DNA of 64,000 bases. It comes from JAFDBW01 sp963825575 (GTDB lineage Bacteria > Desulfobacterota > Desulfuromonadia > Desulfuromonadales > BM103). A program made the translations under genes and the position numbers. The stretch spans positions 1 through 64,000 of the forward strand of contig CAWGUB010000010.1 of the NCBI GenBank assembly GCA_963825575.1, given 5' to 3'. A model generated the notes under the pieces. The model saw only the letters and a program-made list of their open reading frames with translations. It did no database searches and was not told where the DNA came from. This document shows positions 9,834 to 19,215 of the stretch, in pieces (position 1 is the first letter of the stretch; every line of letters starts with the position of its first letter).

Positions 9834-9938
9834 GCTGCTGCCCGATCCGGTGTCGGATGGTATGACAGATAATAATCAATAACACAGGGGTTACCCCATA
9901 AATTAACAAGAGTCACAAGCTCAGGAGGAAAGAAGTCA

Positions 9939-10199
9939 ATGTCAGTAAAAATCAGGCTGGCCCGCGGTGGCGCCAAGAAGAAAGCTTTTTACCAGGTTGT
10001 TGTTGCGGACGAGCGGTTTCCCCGTGACGGCCGTTTTATTGAAAAACTGGGGCAATACGATCCGAGGCAGGATCCCCCGATGTTCAACGTTGTTGAAGAG
10101 CGGACCCTAGAGTGGCTGAACAAAGGTGCTCAGCCGACCGACACGGTTCGTCAGTTGCTGCGCAAGCAGGGGATCTGGGCCAAATTCAAGCAGGCTTAA
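9939..10199 (+). CDS. rpsP: 30S ribosomal protein S16
   Basis: The 86-residue protein starts MSVKIRLARGGAKKKAFYQVVVAD, the typical S16 N-terminus, with DGRFIEKLGQYDP following. It assembles early in the 30S central and 5' domains. A strong AGGAGG ribosome site precedes the ATG. It heads the rpsP-khpA-rimM-trmD cluster that is widely conserved in bacteria. Confidence 0.97.
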   Translation: MSVKIRLARGGAKKKAFYQVVVADERFPRDGRFIEKLGQYDPRQDPPMFNVVEERTLEWLNKGAQPTDTVRQLLRKQGIWAKFKQA

Positions 10200-10258
10200 G
10201 TCCCTGAGCTTTTGCGGCGCCCGAGGAAGTTGACTTTTGTCAGCAAAGGAAGGACGCC

Positions 10259-10492
10259 ATGAAAGAGCTCATCGAATTCATCGCCAAAGCTCTGGTGGAC
10301 AATCCGGACGCGATCACCGTCACTGAAGAAGTGGACGTCGACGGTACGATTCTCGTCAAACTGGCTGCTGCCCAGGAGGACATGGGGCGTATCATCGGCA
10401 AACAGGGACGAACGGCAAAGGCCATGCGTACTCTGCTGAACGCCAAAGCGACACGCGAAAACAAGAGAGCCGTGCTGCAGATCCTGGAATGA
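10259..10492 (+). CDS. khpA: KH-domain RNA-binding protein KhpA (YlqC)
   Basis: The 77-residue protein is a single KH domain with the GxxG loop in MGRIIGKQGRTAKAMRTLL (about residues 42-60). Small KhpA proteins bind RNA and often sit between rpsP and rimM, exactly as here. The TGA stop overlaps the rimM start (ATGATG), which suggests translational coupling. An AAGGA ribosome site lies before the ATG. Confidence 0.93.
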   Translation: MKELIEFIAKALVDNPDAITVTEEVDVDGTILVKLAAAQEDMGRIIGKQGRTAKAMRTLLNAKATRENKRAVLQILE

Positions 10493-11031
10493 TGAAAGAC
10501 AAGTCGGAAGATTTGCTGGAAGTGGGTGTCGTCATCGGCACTCACGGTCTCAAGGGCGACCTGAAAATTCGCCCACTGCCGACCGGGGACTTGGCCTTGC
10601 CGGGTGCTCGAACGGTTTATCTTAGGGACAGCGAGGGCCTCCCGGTCCGACACGAAGCTGTCCGATCCTCTCCCCACAAGCAGAACATTCTGTTGAGACT
10701 CTCCGGGCTGGAGACCCTCGTTGCAGTGGAAGGCCTGATAGGGGCTTCCGTACTGATGGACAACGCCGACCTCCCGGAGCTCGACGATGACCAGTTTTAC
10801 TGGTCCGACCTGGAGGGGCTGACCGTGGTTGATCGCCAGCACGGCGAGATCGGCCGGGTCGTGGGCATGTTCAGTACTTCGGCGCACGACATCCTGGAAA
10901 TTGAGGGCCCGGCAGGGGAAATCCTGGTTCCGGCTGTCGAACCTTTCCTGGTAGAACTTGATCGCGACAAAGATTGTCTGCATGTTGATCTGCCGGACGG
11001 ACTGATCCCTGAAACTGGGGATGAGGAATAA
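10489..11031 (+). CDS. rimM: Ribosome maturation factor RimM
   Basis: This 180-residue protein has the N-terminal RimM beta-barrel (EVGVVIGTHGLKGDLKIRPL) and the C-terminal PRC-barrel-like domain (YWSDLEGLTVVDRQHGEIGRVVGMFSTSAHDILEIE). RimM helps assemble the 30S head around S19. Two adjacent ATG codons (10489 and 10492) overlap the khpA stop, so either could be used. Confidence 0.95.
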   Translation: MMKDKSEDLLEVGVVIGTHGLKGDLKIRPLPTGDLALPGARTVYLRDSEGLPVRHEAVRSSPHKQNILLRLSGLETLVAVEGLIGASVLMDNADLPELDDDQFYWSDLEGLTVVDRQHGEIGRVVGMFSTSAHDILEIEGPAGEILVPAVEPFLVELDRDKDCLHVDLPDGLIPETGDEE

Positions 11032-11038
11032 GGCACCC

Positions 11039-11782
11039 ATGCGTTTCGATATCCTGACACTATTCCCGGGCATGCTTGAAGGTCCTCTTCAGGCGAGCAT
11101 CATTGGCAAAGCGGTTGACAAGGGGCTGATCACCGTCAACCTGCACAACCTGCGTGACTGGGCTGAAGGCCGGCACCAGGTTACGGATGATACCCCGTAC
11201 GGCGGCGGTGACGGTATGGTCATGAAGGTCGACCCGGTTGCCTTTGCTCTAGCCGATCTCAAAAAACAGAGTCCGCGATCTCGCGTCCTGCTCATGTCGC
11301 CGCAGGGCAAACCTTTTCGCCAGGTCGATGCCGAACGTTATAGTCGCGATTCCGGGCTGGTTTTGGTCTGTGGCCGTTATGAGGGCTACGACGAGCGAAT
11401 CCGATCACTGGTCGACGAAGAGGTCTCGCTGGGCGATTTTGTCCTGACCGGCGGCGAACTGGCGGCAGCGGTGGTGCTCGATGCGACGGCACGCATGGTG
11501 CCGGGCGTTCTCGGCGCCGCGGGCAGCGCCCTGACAGACAGCTTCAGCGACGGCCTGCTTGAATATCCGCAGTATACGCGCCCTGCGGAATTCAACGGAA
11601 ACCGCGTCCCCGAAATCCTGCTTTCCGGCAACCACCAGGCCATCGCCCGCTGGCGACGCCGCGAGCAGTTGCGGCGCACCCTGGAGCGGCGTCCGGAACT
11701 TCTTGATGAGGCTCCTTTGACCGACGACGATCGACGTTTTCTCGAAGAGTTGCGGTCCTTGTCGGGAAAGCAGGCCACGTAA
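11039..11782 (+). CDS. trmD: tRNA (guanine-N1-)-methyltransferase
   Basis: The 247-residue protein begins MRFDILTLFPGML. It carries the trefoil-knot SAM-binding signature LVCGRYEGYDERI and DFVLTGGELAA, plus C-terminal YTRPAEFNG...LLSGNHQ. TrmD methylates G37 of tRNAs and prevents +1 frameshifting. I chose the ATG at 11039, which follows the rimM stop by 7 bases. An in-frame ATG at 11021 would add six unconserved residues inside rimM. Its last base overlaps the start of the next gene. Confidence 0.97.
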   Translation: MRFDILTLFPGMLEGPLQASIIGKAVDKGLITVNLHNLRDWAEGRHQVTDDTPYGGGDGMVMKVDPVAFALADLKKQSPRSRVLLMSPQGKPFRQVDAERYSRDSGLVLVCGRYEGYDERIRSLVDEEVSLGDFVLTGGELAAAVVLDATARMVPGVLGAAGSALTDSFSDGLLEYPQYTRPAEFNGNRVPEILLSGNHQAIARWRRREQLRRTLERRPELLDEAPLTDDDRRFLEELRSLSGKQAT

Positions 11783-12354
11783 TGCTCAAGCCGATGGCGA
11801 TTGCCCTGGTGCACCACCCGGTCCTGGACCGACGCGGTGATGTGGTGACGTCCGCGGTCACCAATCTGGACATCCATGATCTGGCCCGCCTGGCGACGAC
11901 TTACGGTCTGTGCCGCTATTACATTGTGACTCCCGCCGCAGAACAGCAGCTCCTTACCGCCAGGATTGTCAAACATTGGCAGGAAGGGTATGGCGCCAGC
12001 TACAACCCTGACCGGTGTCGTGCCCTCGACTGCCTGCAGGTGACCGACAGCTTTGATACTGCCTTTGCAGACTGGTGCTCCCTGAACGGACAGGAAGGCG
12101 TTGCCGTCCTGACCGGTGCCGGCCACGAGAACGGCATCGACTACGCGGACGCGAGAGCGCTGGCTGCACGACAGCCCGTGTTGCTGGTCTTCGGTACCGG
12201 GCATGGTTTGGCCCCGGAGCTGTACACCTCTGAACGCCCCTGCCTGGCCCCGGTTCGGGCCGGTCGCTACAATCATCTCTCTGTGCGTACTGCCGCAGCG
12301 GTTGTCATCGACCGGTTGCTCGGCGAACAGAATTCGCCCCTGCCCCTGCCATAG
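11782..12354 (+). CDS. SPOUT-type RNA methyltransferase (Methyltrn_RNA_4-like)
   Basis: The 190-residue protein reads MAIALVHHPVLDRRGDVVTSAVTNLDIHDLARLATTYGL early on. A knot-like C-terminal half follows, with VLLVFGTGHGLAPEL and RAGRYNHLSVRTAAAVVIDRLLGE. This pattern matches the SAM-dependent RNA methyltransferase family found between trmD and rplS in Geobacter-like genomes. The target base is not known. The start overlaps the trmD stop by one base, so the two are likely cotranscribed. Confidence 0.8.
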   Translation: MLKPMAIALVHHPVLDRRGDVVTSAVTNLDIHDLARLATTYGLCRYYIVTPAAEQQLLTARIVKHWQEGYGASYNPDRCRALDCLQVTDSFDTAFADWCSLNGQEGVAVLTGAGHENGIDYADARALAARQPVLLVFGTGHGLAPELYTSERPCLAPVRAGRYNHLSVRTAAAVVIDRLLGEQNSPLPLP

Positions 12355-12434
12355 CCTCAGGTGTTTCCAAAGCGTCGTGCCTTGTCGTATGGTATGAGTT
12401 ACAACTTTTATATCTTGAAGGCTGGAGTATGAAT

Positions 12435-13067
12435 ATGTTCAGGCGCCTGTTGATTGCGGTTCTGATGCTGTCCCTGTTTGCGGCCTCTCCGGACGCTGCC
12501 GGATTAACTGTTAGCAAAAACCTGGTCTTTAACCTCGATCCTGTCGGCGGCTGGACGGTTCACTCGACCGATCCTCCCGAGGCGCTGGTGAAGGAGACAG
12601 CCCGTCACGTCGCCCATGAACCTGCAGCAGCCAAAGCGACACCTGAGCAGATTGAAATAGTCGCCCGCAAGAGGCTGGCGTCGAACGAAGCGATTGTCTA
12701 CCATGCCTCCAGCGGCGCGCACCTTGATATCGACTTCAGCCCGCTTGATGAGGGGGCTTCGGCCCCGAACTCCAGGATGCTGAAAAATTCTGCGGAATAC
12801 GCTGCCCGCAGTCTGGCAAACGAGAATGATGTGACAGACGCCATATGGGATGTCAGGGCGGTCAAGTTTGATGGTGCAAGGGACACCTACCTGCTCTCGG
12901 TAAAATTCCTCAGACATGGCGACCCGATGGTTTTCCGGGGCTACATCGGTACGGTTGAAAGGCACTGGTTCTTCCTCTACTTTACCGCCCCTGGAGATGA
13001 CCCGCAGGTTCTGCAGGAGATGGAGTCGATGCTCGCAAATGCATCGATCCGTATTGTCGAGCCTTGA
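12435..13067 (+). CDS. Exported protein of unknown function
   Basis: The product is about 210 residues with a signal peptide (MFRRLLIAVLMLSLFAASPDAAG). The mature part has no family I recognise. It alternates charged and hydrophobic segments and ends GYIGTVERHWFFLYFTAPGDDPQVLQEMESMLANASIRIVEP, reminiscent of single-domain periplasmic PsbP/Mog1-like folds; this is only a resemblance. I prefer the ATG at 12435 because GGAG is 7 bases upstream; an ATG at 12429 is too close to it. It lies between the methyltransferase gene and rplS. Confidence 0.7.
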   Translation: MFRRLLIAVLMLSLFAASPDAAGLTVSKNLVFNLDPVGGWTVHSTDPPEALVKETARHVAHEPAAAKATPEQIEIVARKRLASNEAIVYHASSGAHLDIDFSPLDEGASAPNSRMLKNSAEYAARSLANENDVTDAIWDVRAVKFDGARDTYLLSVKFLRHGDPMVFRGYIGTVERHWFFLYFTAPGDDPQVLQEMESMLANASIRIVEP

Positions 13068-13157
13068 GATGATACGAGCCGCTAAGGCCCATCTCGGCAA
13101 GGGGCCCTTAACGATGCCGAACAACCGCAGATGAAGGAAAAAAATCATTTTTTTGTC

Positions 13158-13187
13158 TTGACACTTTTCTCTATAATACGGTAAATA
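13158..13187 (+). promoter_or_regulatory. Candidate promoter of rplS
   Basis: TTGACA at 13158-13163 is followed after 18 bases by TAAATA. A consensus TATAAT at 13172 lies only 8 bases after TTGACA, so it cannot pair with that -35. It could act with the T-rich stretch further upstream. The exact boxes are uncertain, but the position 30-60 bases before rplS is right. Confidence 0.4.
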
Positions 13188-13218
13188 AGCGGTTCGCTTA
13201 TCTGAGGAGGCTAAAACG

Positions 13219-13566
13219 ATGAACGTTGTCAATTACATCGGCATGGAAAATATGAGGAAAGACATCCCCCAGTTCAAGGCAGGGGATACACTGCGTGTAC
13301 ACGTCAAGATCACTGAGGGCGACAAGCAGCGTATCCAGGTCTTTCAGGGTGTCTGCATCAAGCGCCGTAACAATGGTGTGGGTTCGACCTTTACCGTGCG
13401 CAAGGTCTCCAATGGCATGGGCGTAGAGAGGGTTTTCCCCCTGCACGGACCGGTCCTCGACAAGGTTGAGGTGATGATGGTCGGCCGGGTTCGCCGCGCT
13501 AAGCTTTACTACCTGCGCAATTTGCAGGGTAAAGCCGCACGTATCAAGGAAGTGCGCTTCCGCTAA
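13219..13566 (+). CDS. rplS: 50S ribosomal protein L19
   Basis: The 115-residue protein has the L19 signature MRKDIPQFKAGDTLRVHVKI...GDKQRIQVFQGVCIKRRN...TFTVRKVSNGMGVERVFPLHGP and RRAKLYYLRNLQGKAARIKE. L19 lies at the 30S-50S interface. AGGAGG precedes the ATG. It is followed by a strong terminator, so it is probably a single-gene unit. Confidence 0.98.
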   Translation: MNVVNYIGMENMRKDIPQFKAGDTLRVHVKITEGDKQRIQVFQGVCIKRRNNGVGSTFTVRKVSNGMGVERVFPLHGPVLDKVEVMMVGRVRRAKLYYLRNLQGKAARIKEVRFR

Positions 13567-13588
13567 GCTGGCAAAACATAATCTTTTC

Positions 13589-13619
13589 AAGCCCCGGCCA
13601 ATCGGCCGGGGCTTTTTTT
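13589..13619 (+). terminator. Rho-independent terminator after rplS
   Basis: The stem GCCCCGGCC/GGCCGGGGC with an AATC loop is followed by seven T residues. Confidence 0.95.
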
Positions 13620-13812
13620 GTCTGACACCCCTTGCCGGAAAAATCCCGGCGCTTCCAGGACCTTCAAAATATGATTATTCTGTTCCTGGCTTGGGAAGCT
13701 CAGACATTGTTAATCCCTTTATCCTGTTGACCTGAGCCGGTACTGGTGTAAACTGTTAAAATATTAATTTATCGAGGTTTTTTAGGCCTGCGCAAGCTGG
13801 AGTAACTTTAAG

Positions 13813-14016
13813 ATGTCCATGAAAGTCGATGTTGAGTTAAAAGATGGTGCTGTTTGTCTGATGGCTAAGCAAGCGTTTAATGTTTTTCTCTCTTTGGACA
13901 GGGTGGCCAGGTTCAGGCGATCTGATGGCTGGATTGTTGTCAGAAAAGGACCATTGAGAGACTTGGAGAAGGACAACGATTATCCCGCCCTCGCTGACCG
14001 CAGAACCGTCGTCTGA
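13813..14016 (+). CDS. Small protein resembling the GSU3473 family
   Basis: The 67-residue product contains VARFRRSDGWIVVRKGPLRD and ends in an Arg-rich tail (ADRRTVV). This resembles the small Geobacter proteins annotated as GSU3473 family, which share an F-RS-GW-V---P-R core and an RR-containing C-terminus. Their function is unknown. The start ATG follows TGGAG at some distance; an ATG two codons downstream is an alternative. It stands alone between rplS and rnhB. Confidence 0.55.
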   Translation: MSMKVDVELKDGAVCLMAKQAFNVFLSLDRVARFRRSDGWIVVRKGPLRDLEKDNDYPALADRRTVV

Positions 14017-14129
14017 GGGCCCTGACTTTACCAGGTTTTCACTCACCGGAGTGTTTTGTCGGTTTCTTTTTATTGAATTGCCTTGCCAATTCATGAATAC
14101 TGTTGGCCAATCCTGCAAGGCCTTGGTCA

Positions 14130-14765
14130 ATGGAACTCTTCCCGGAAACTCAACAATCACAGCTCTTCTTCGAGGCTATGGCACGACGTCATGGCTATCG
14201 TGCCGTTGCCGGCATCGACGAAGCCGGCCGCGGCCCTTTGGCTGGCCCGGTTGTCGCTGCTGCGGTGATCCTGCCGGAAGATTTTGAACTGCCCGGACTG
14301 AATGACTCCAAGCAGATTTCCGAAAAGAAGCGCAATCAACTCTTCCCGATGATTTACGAGCAGGCTCTGGCGGTCGGCATAGGTGTCAGCCGCGCCGCTG
14401 AAATCGACCGGATCAACATCCTCCAGGCGACCCTGCTGGGGATGTCACGCGCCGTGAAGCGCCTGCCGGTCGCGCCGGATTTTCTACTGGTCGACGGGAT
14501 TACCCCCGTTCCCCTGGGGATCGAGCAGAAGACGCTGAAGAAGGGTGACTGCCGTTCCCTTTCGATCGCTGCGGCATCGGTTATCGCCAAGGTCGTACGG
14601 GATCGCATCATGCTCACCTATGACCGGCTCTTCCCTGAGTACGGTTTCTCCGGTCACAAGGGTTACGGCAGTCAGAAACACCGCGACGCCGTGGCCCTGT
14701 ATGGGCCTTGTATCTGCCATCGACGGACCTTCGCCGGGGTCAGGGAACACTGTGAAACGCCATGA
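14130..14765 (+). CDS. rnhB: Ribonuclease HII
   Basis: The product of about 211 residues has the RNase HII core: GIDEAGRGPLAGPVVAAAV with the first catalytic Asp-Glu pair, LNDSKQISEKKR, FLLVDG with the third acidic residue, and SIAAASVIAKVVRDR plus GHKGYGSQKH. It removes ribonucleotides from RNA-DNA hybrids. I start at the ATG at 14130 (MELFPETQ); a TTG 27 bases upstream is also in frame. The stop overlaps the yraN start by four bases. Confidence 0.95.
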   Translation: MELFPETQQSQLFFEAMARRHGYRAVAGIDEAGRGPLAGPVVAAAVILPEDFELPGLNDSKQISEKKRNQLFPMIYEQALAVGIGVSRAAEIDRINILQATLLGMSRAVKRLPVAPDFLLVDGITPVPLGIEQKTLKKGDCRSLSIAAASVIAKVVRDRIMLTYDRLFPEYGFSGHKGYGSQKHRDAVALYGPCICHRRTFAGVREHCETP

Positions 14766-15124
14766 CTGAAGCAAGGCTGAGCCTTGGGCGCATCGGCGAA
14801 GATGCCGCTGCGCAGTACTTGCAGCGCCTTGGCATGACAATCCTGCAACGTAATCTCAACACTCCGGTCGGCGAGATCGACCTGGTTGCACGTCATCGTC
14901 GCACCCTGGTTTTCGTCGAGGTTAAGACCCGGCGCAGCTCAGCCTTCGGCTCTCCTGCCGAAGCTGTCGGCCCACGCAAGCAGCGGCAGATAATCCGGGC
15001 GGCCAAGTGGTATCTGAACAACAGTCCGGCAAAGAGCCTGCAGCCACGTTTCGACGTAGTCTCAATCCTGGTCAAAGGCAGTGACTTCGAGGTTGAACAC
15101 ATCCCCGGAGCTTTCGAGGCCTGA
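14762..15124 (+). CDS. yraN: UPF0102 protein YraN (endonuclease-like)
   Basis: The 120-residue protein has the restriction-endonuclease-like core LGRIGEDAAAQYLQRLGMTILQRNLNTPVGEIDLVARHRRTLVFVEVKTRRSSAFGSPAEAV. The E-IDLV...FVEVKTR motif is conserved in the UPF0102 family. The biochemical role is unsettled. The ATG overlaps the rnhB stop (ATGA), and this pair occurs together in many proteobacteria. Confidence 0.92.
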   Translation: MTEARLSLGRIGEDAAAQYLQRLGMTILQRNLNTPVGEIDLVARHRRTLVFVEVKTRRSSAFGSPAEAVGPRKQRQIIRAAKWYLNNSPAKSLQPRFDVVSILVKGSDFEVEHIPGAFEA

Positions 15125-15257
15125 TCCCGCCGGTTGCCGAACTGTCCTTAATTGAGCCAGATCGTTTGTTCTGTTTGCTTTTCCCCCATTAGCCAATTAA
15201 AATATTAGTTCTTTCAGTTATTTCCATTACCTGACTTGCCGGTTCAAGGAGTTGCCA

Positions 15258-17230
15258 GTGTCAATGTTGCTGCGAGAAATGGGTATGATCCGGGTTGCGG
15301 CGATCTCGCCGGCACTGAAAGTCGCCGACGTTGACTTCAACCTGGCGGCTATCGAAGAGGCGACCCTGCAGGCCGCTGACCAGGGGGCGCAGCTGGTGGT
15401 CTTCCCCGAGCTGTCCCTGACCGGCTATTCATGCGGCGATCTGTTTTACCAGCAGAGCCTGCTTGAACGGGTCCGCGAGGGGCTCAACACCCTGACCACC
15501 TTGAGTGATCAGACCGGGATGATCCTGATTGTCGGAGCACCGGTGCGCCAGTCCGGGCGATTGTTCAACGCGGCCGTTGTCATGAGCCATGGGCGGATCT
15601 GTGGTGTGGTGCCGAAAACCTACTTGCCGAACACCCAGGAATTCTATGAAGAACGCTGGTTCTCGAGTGCTTTTGACCTGGTCGATGACCAGCTGGCCTG
15701 GCTCGAAGAAGCTCCGCCGTTCGGCACCGACCTGCTGTTTGACGTAGATGGTATGCCGGACTGCCTGTTCGGCATCGAAATCTGCGAAGATGCCTGGGTG
15801 GCCAGTCCCCCGAGTGGCGCCATGGCCTCCGCCGGTGCGACCCTGCTGATCAACCTTTCTGCGAGTCCTGAGATACTGGGGAAATGCGATTATCGACGGG
15901 CCCTGGTCCAGGCACAGTCGGCGCGCTGTCTGGCTGCGTATATTTACGCATCGGCCGGGCCTGGCGAATCGAGCACCGACCTGGTATTCTCCGGGCATTC
16001 ACTGATCGCGGAATACGGCCAGATCCTTGATGAGACCGAACGTTTCCAGTTTACTAGCCAGATCGCCATTGCCGATATTGATATCCAGCGACTGGTCCAC
16101 GAACGCTTGCGCAACAACAGCTTCGCCGCCTGTCAGGCGGAGCAGGACTTTTTGCTGGTGCCGGTCGAGGTCACGGTGCGTGATGCAGACAAACTGCTCA
16201 GGCCAATGCCCAAGACCCCTTTCGTTCCGGCTGATCCCGCCGAACGGCAGGCCCGTTGTGAAGAAATCTTTGCCATCCAGACAACCGGTTTGATGAAACG
16301 CCTGATGCATACCGGCAGCCAGAAAGCCGTGGTGGGGATTTCCGGCGGCCTCGATTCGACCCTGGCGCTGTTGGTGACAATCAAAGCCTTCGACCGCCTT
16401 GGCTGGTCCCGGGACGATATCCAGGCTATAACGATGCCCGGCTTCGGGACTACCGACAGGACCCGGGGTAATGCAGCAAGCCCTTGCTGGTGAACTCGGT
16501 GTCAGTCTCCGCACAATCAGTATTGATGCCGCTGTCCATCAACACTTTGCCGATATCGGTCAAGACCCAGAGAACCATGACATCACCTATGAGAATTCCC
16601 AGGCCCGAGAGCGGACCCAGATTCTCATGGATCTGGCGAACCAGGTCGGTGGCCTGGTCATCGGCACCGGCGACCTGTCGGAGCTGGCGCTCGGCTGGGC
16701 CACCTACAATGGCGATCACATGTCTATGTACGGGGTCAATGCATCGGTTCCGAAAACGCTCGTGCGTTATCTGATCGAATGGTGTGCCGAGGCCGAATTC
16801 AGCGGCAGAGCGGCGGACGTCCTGCGCGATATCTGCGCGACCCCGGTTTCGCCTGAATTGCTGCCACCGGATGAGTCCGGTGAGATCAGCTCAGAAGACC
16901 GAGGACCATGTCGGACCCTACGAGCTGCACGATTTCTTCCTTTTCCACGTAGTTCGCAACCAGTTTGCCCCGCGGAAGATACTGGATCTGGCTTCACGAG
17001 CCTTCGCGGAAGACTACCCGCGGGACGAGATCCTGAAATGGCTGCAGCTTTTCTATCGCCGCTTCTTCTCCCAGCAGTTCAAAAGGTCCTGTCTGCCGGA
17101 CGGCCCCAAGGTCGGCACGGTTTCCCTGTCGCCCCGTGGAGACTGGCGCATGCCGAGTGACGCCAGCGCTGCATTATGGCTTGCTGAACTCGATCAGATT
17201 GCCGTCGGGAAAAAAAGGAAGGGCTCCTGA
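15258..17230 (+). pseudogene. nadE: NAD+ synthase, glutamine-hydrolysing, interrupted by two single-base frameshifts
   Basis: Joined across the shifts, this is a full two-domain NAD+ synthase of about 656 residues. The N-terminal nitrilase-like glutaminase has VVFPELSLTGYSCGD and the catalytic Cys in FGIEICEDAW. The synthetase part has the ATP loop SGGLDSTLAL, then TYENSQARERTQILMDLANQ, GTGDLSELALGWATYNGDHMSMYGVNASVPKTLVR and SCLPDGPKVG-VSLSPRGDWRMPSDA. The frame is lost near 16476, where dropping one G restores NAQALAGELGV. It is lost again at 16888, where dropping one A restores GEIAQKTEDHVGPYEL. Every other part is well conserved. Because NadE is normally essential, sequencing error and recent decay with a second copy elsewhere are both possible. 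The GTG at 15258 fits the AAGGAG site best. Confidence 0.9.
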
Positions 17231-17235
17231 CAGCT

Positions 17236-18099
17236 ATGCAGGAAGGGCATGGTAAAGAGACCCCGGGAACGCTCTACGTAGTGGCGACACCAATCGGCAA
17301 TCTGGAAGACATCACCTATCGGGCGGTAACAACCCTCGGTGAAGTTGACCTGGTGGCTGCAGAGGACACCCGTCACAGTCGCAAACTCCTTGATCGCTTC
17401 GGTATCCGGAAGCCGTTGTTGTCGTACCACGACCATAACGAGCGGCAGCGGTACGGAGAAATCCTGGAACGCCTGCAAGCCGGTGAAAATGTTGCCCTGA
17501 TCAGCGACGCCGGAACACCGTGCATCGCGGATCCCGGCTATCGCCTGATCGCCTCCTGCAGGGTTGCCGGCGTGCCGGTGGTGCCGATCCCCGGAGCGTC
17601 TGCCCTGGTCGCGGCGCTCAGCGCCTCCGGCGTGGCAACCGATCGTTTCATCTTTGAAGGTTATCTGCCATCGCGTGCCAAGGCGCGGACCGACCTGCTC
17701 AAACGCCTGGCTGGTGAACAGCGCACCTTGGTCTTTTATGAAACCCCGCACCGGTTGATTGCCGCTCTGAACGACCTGGCACAGGTCTTGGGTGGAAAGC
17801 GTTCGCTGGTTGTTGCCAGGGAACTGACCAAGCTGCACGAGGAGTTTTTTCACGGTACGGCAGATGACGCTGTCGCACATTTTTCGCGACAACCGGTGAA
17901 AGGCGAGCTCGTGCTGATCCTTCCGCCAAGCGCCGAGGGCCCGCAGATGAATGCGCGTGATGCCTTGCGCAACCTGCTGGATGAAAAAAGTCTGTCGCGT
18001 CGTGAGGCGGTCAAAATGATCGCCAAGGAATATGGCCTGCCTGTCAGTGATGTGTACCGGGAAAGTCTCAGCCTGACAGAAGAGGGCATAGAAGAGTGA
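17236..18099 (+). CDS. rsmI: 16S rRNA (cytidine1402-2'-O)-methyltransferase
   Basis: The 287-residue tetrapyrrole-methylase-fold protein has GTLYVVATPIGNLEDITYRAV, AAEDTRHSRKLLDRFGI, LISDAGTPCIADPGYRLI, PGASALVAALSASGVATDRFIFEGYLP and FYETPHRL, all diagnostic of RsmI. It methylates the ribose of C1402 in the decoding centre. It starts six bases after the nadE stop, so the two are probably cotranscribed. Confidence 0.97.
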   Translation: MQEGHGKETPGTLYVVATPIGNLEDITYRAVTTLGEVDLVAAEDTRHSRKLLDRFGIRKPLLSYHDHNERQRYGEILERLQAGENVALISDAGTPCIADPGYRLIASCRVAGVPVVPIPGASALVAALSASGVATDRFIFEGYLPSRAKARTDLLKRLAGEQRTLVFYETPHRLIAALNDLAQVLGGKRSLVVARELTKLHEEFFHGTADDAVAHFSRQPVKGELVLILPPSAEGPQMNARDALRNLLDEKSLSRREAVKMIAKEYGLPVSDVYRESLSLTEEGIEE

Positions 18100-18403
18100 C
18101 AGCAACCGGATCGTGTCGCGTAGCGATCCTCAAATTGTTCCGAACCGTGATGAGCCTGCCGCGAGATACCCGGTATCCGGTCATTTCGCATAAGCCCCTA
18201 CCCATGATTGTCAACATCTCCTCCCCCCGCTGCGGAACCCCGGACTCCGAATAAAAATATGCATGTTCAACCCGCCGGGATTTATCCGTTTTTGTCTTAC
18301 TTTAGCTCATGCGGCGAATTGGTATACCCCTTGCTCTTATCTCCGTACAACGGCAGACGACAGTGTTGCAGATCTGAATGCAGTTCAGAAATGGAGGTGC
18401 CCC
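18100..18403. other. Intergenic stretch with no recognised feature
   Basis: About 300 bases between rsmI and the outer-membrane protein gene. I see no hairpin terminator, RNA gene or convincing coding frame. It probably contains the promoter of the downstream gene, but no clean pair of boxes was found. Confidence 0.4.
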
Positions 18404-19158
18404 ATGCTTTTCACCAAGCGAATGATGATTGTCGTAGCGCTAGTAGGCTTACTGGCATCTCCAACCCTGGCCGATGAGATCGTCTCGCTAAAAGGTGGCT
18501 ATTACAAACTGGAGCCCTCCGGAGATGTCGGTGTCGGCGGAGACGCCCTGGACATCGAAGGTGACCTGGGGATCGATGACGACCACGGTTTCTTCGCCGA
18601 AGCCGCTTTTCAGTTGGGGGGGGTTCGACTATTTGCCAGCTATATGCCGATGAGCTTCAGCGGTTCAAGCGTCCTGTCCCGGGACATCGATTTCAGTGGT
18701 GAAACCTTCGTCGGCGGGGCAACGAATTGACAGCGATATTGATATCGATATCTACGAAGCCGGCCTGGCCTGGTTCCTGATCAATATGGACGACCTGCCG
18801 CTACGGATTCAGATCGGTCCGGAAGTGGCGATCAAGTACATCGATACCCGGGTCGAAATGCAACGACAAGGGGCTTAACATGTACCAGTCAGAGAGCGTC
18901 GGTGTGCCGATCCCGTCTCTGGGTGCGAGAGCCCGCATCGCCTTCGCCGATTATCTCGGTTTGGTCGGTCGGGTAGGCTATCTTGAATACAAAGGCAACA
19001 GCTTAACGGATGTCGATGCCCAGGTGGAGTATTCACCGATCCCCATGGTGGCACTTTTCGCCGGCTACCGGTATCTGGATATGGACATTGATGAAGATGG
19101 TGTTCTGGTTGATGCAAAATTCTCCGGTCCGCACGCCGGAGCGCTGATCCGCTTCTGA
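18404..19158 (+). pseudogene. Outer-membrane beta-barrel protein interrupted by two single-base shifts in G4 runs
   Basis: The start MLFTKRMMIVVALVGLLASPTLADE gives a signal peptide and follows a GGAGG site. The reading frame breaks at the GGGG run at 18716-18719 and again at the GGGG run at 18870-18873. Removing one G at each gives a continuous protein of about 250 residues ending in a barrel-like tail (HAGALIRF). Sequences such as ERVEMQRQ..., SLGARARIAFADYLGLVGRVGYLEYKG and PMVALFAGYRYLDMDIDEDG resemble small eight-stranded outer-membrane barrels. The family and ligand are unknown. The G-run context favours sequencing error but slippage decay cannot be excluded. Confidence 0.75.
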
Positions 19159-19187
19159 TTGATTGCCTCCTTCAGTCATGGGTCATG

Positions 19188-19215
19188 AAAAGGGCAGCCG
19201 TTTGGCTGCCCTTTT
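19188..19215 (+). terminator. Rho-independent terminator after the broken barrel gene
   Basis: The 12-bp stem AAAAGGGCAGCC/GGCTGCCCTTTT has a four-base loop and a T-rich tail. Confidence 0.9.

Noticed and set aside
13158..13177. TTGACA followed by TATAAT before rplS as one promoter
   Set aside because: The two boxes are only 8 bases apart, too close for a sigma70 pair.
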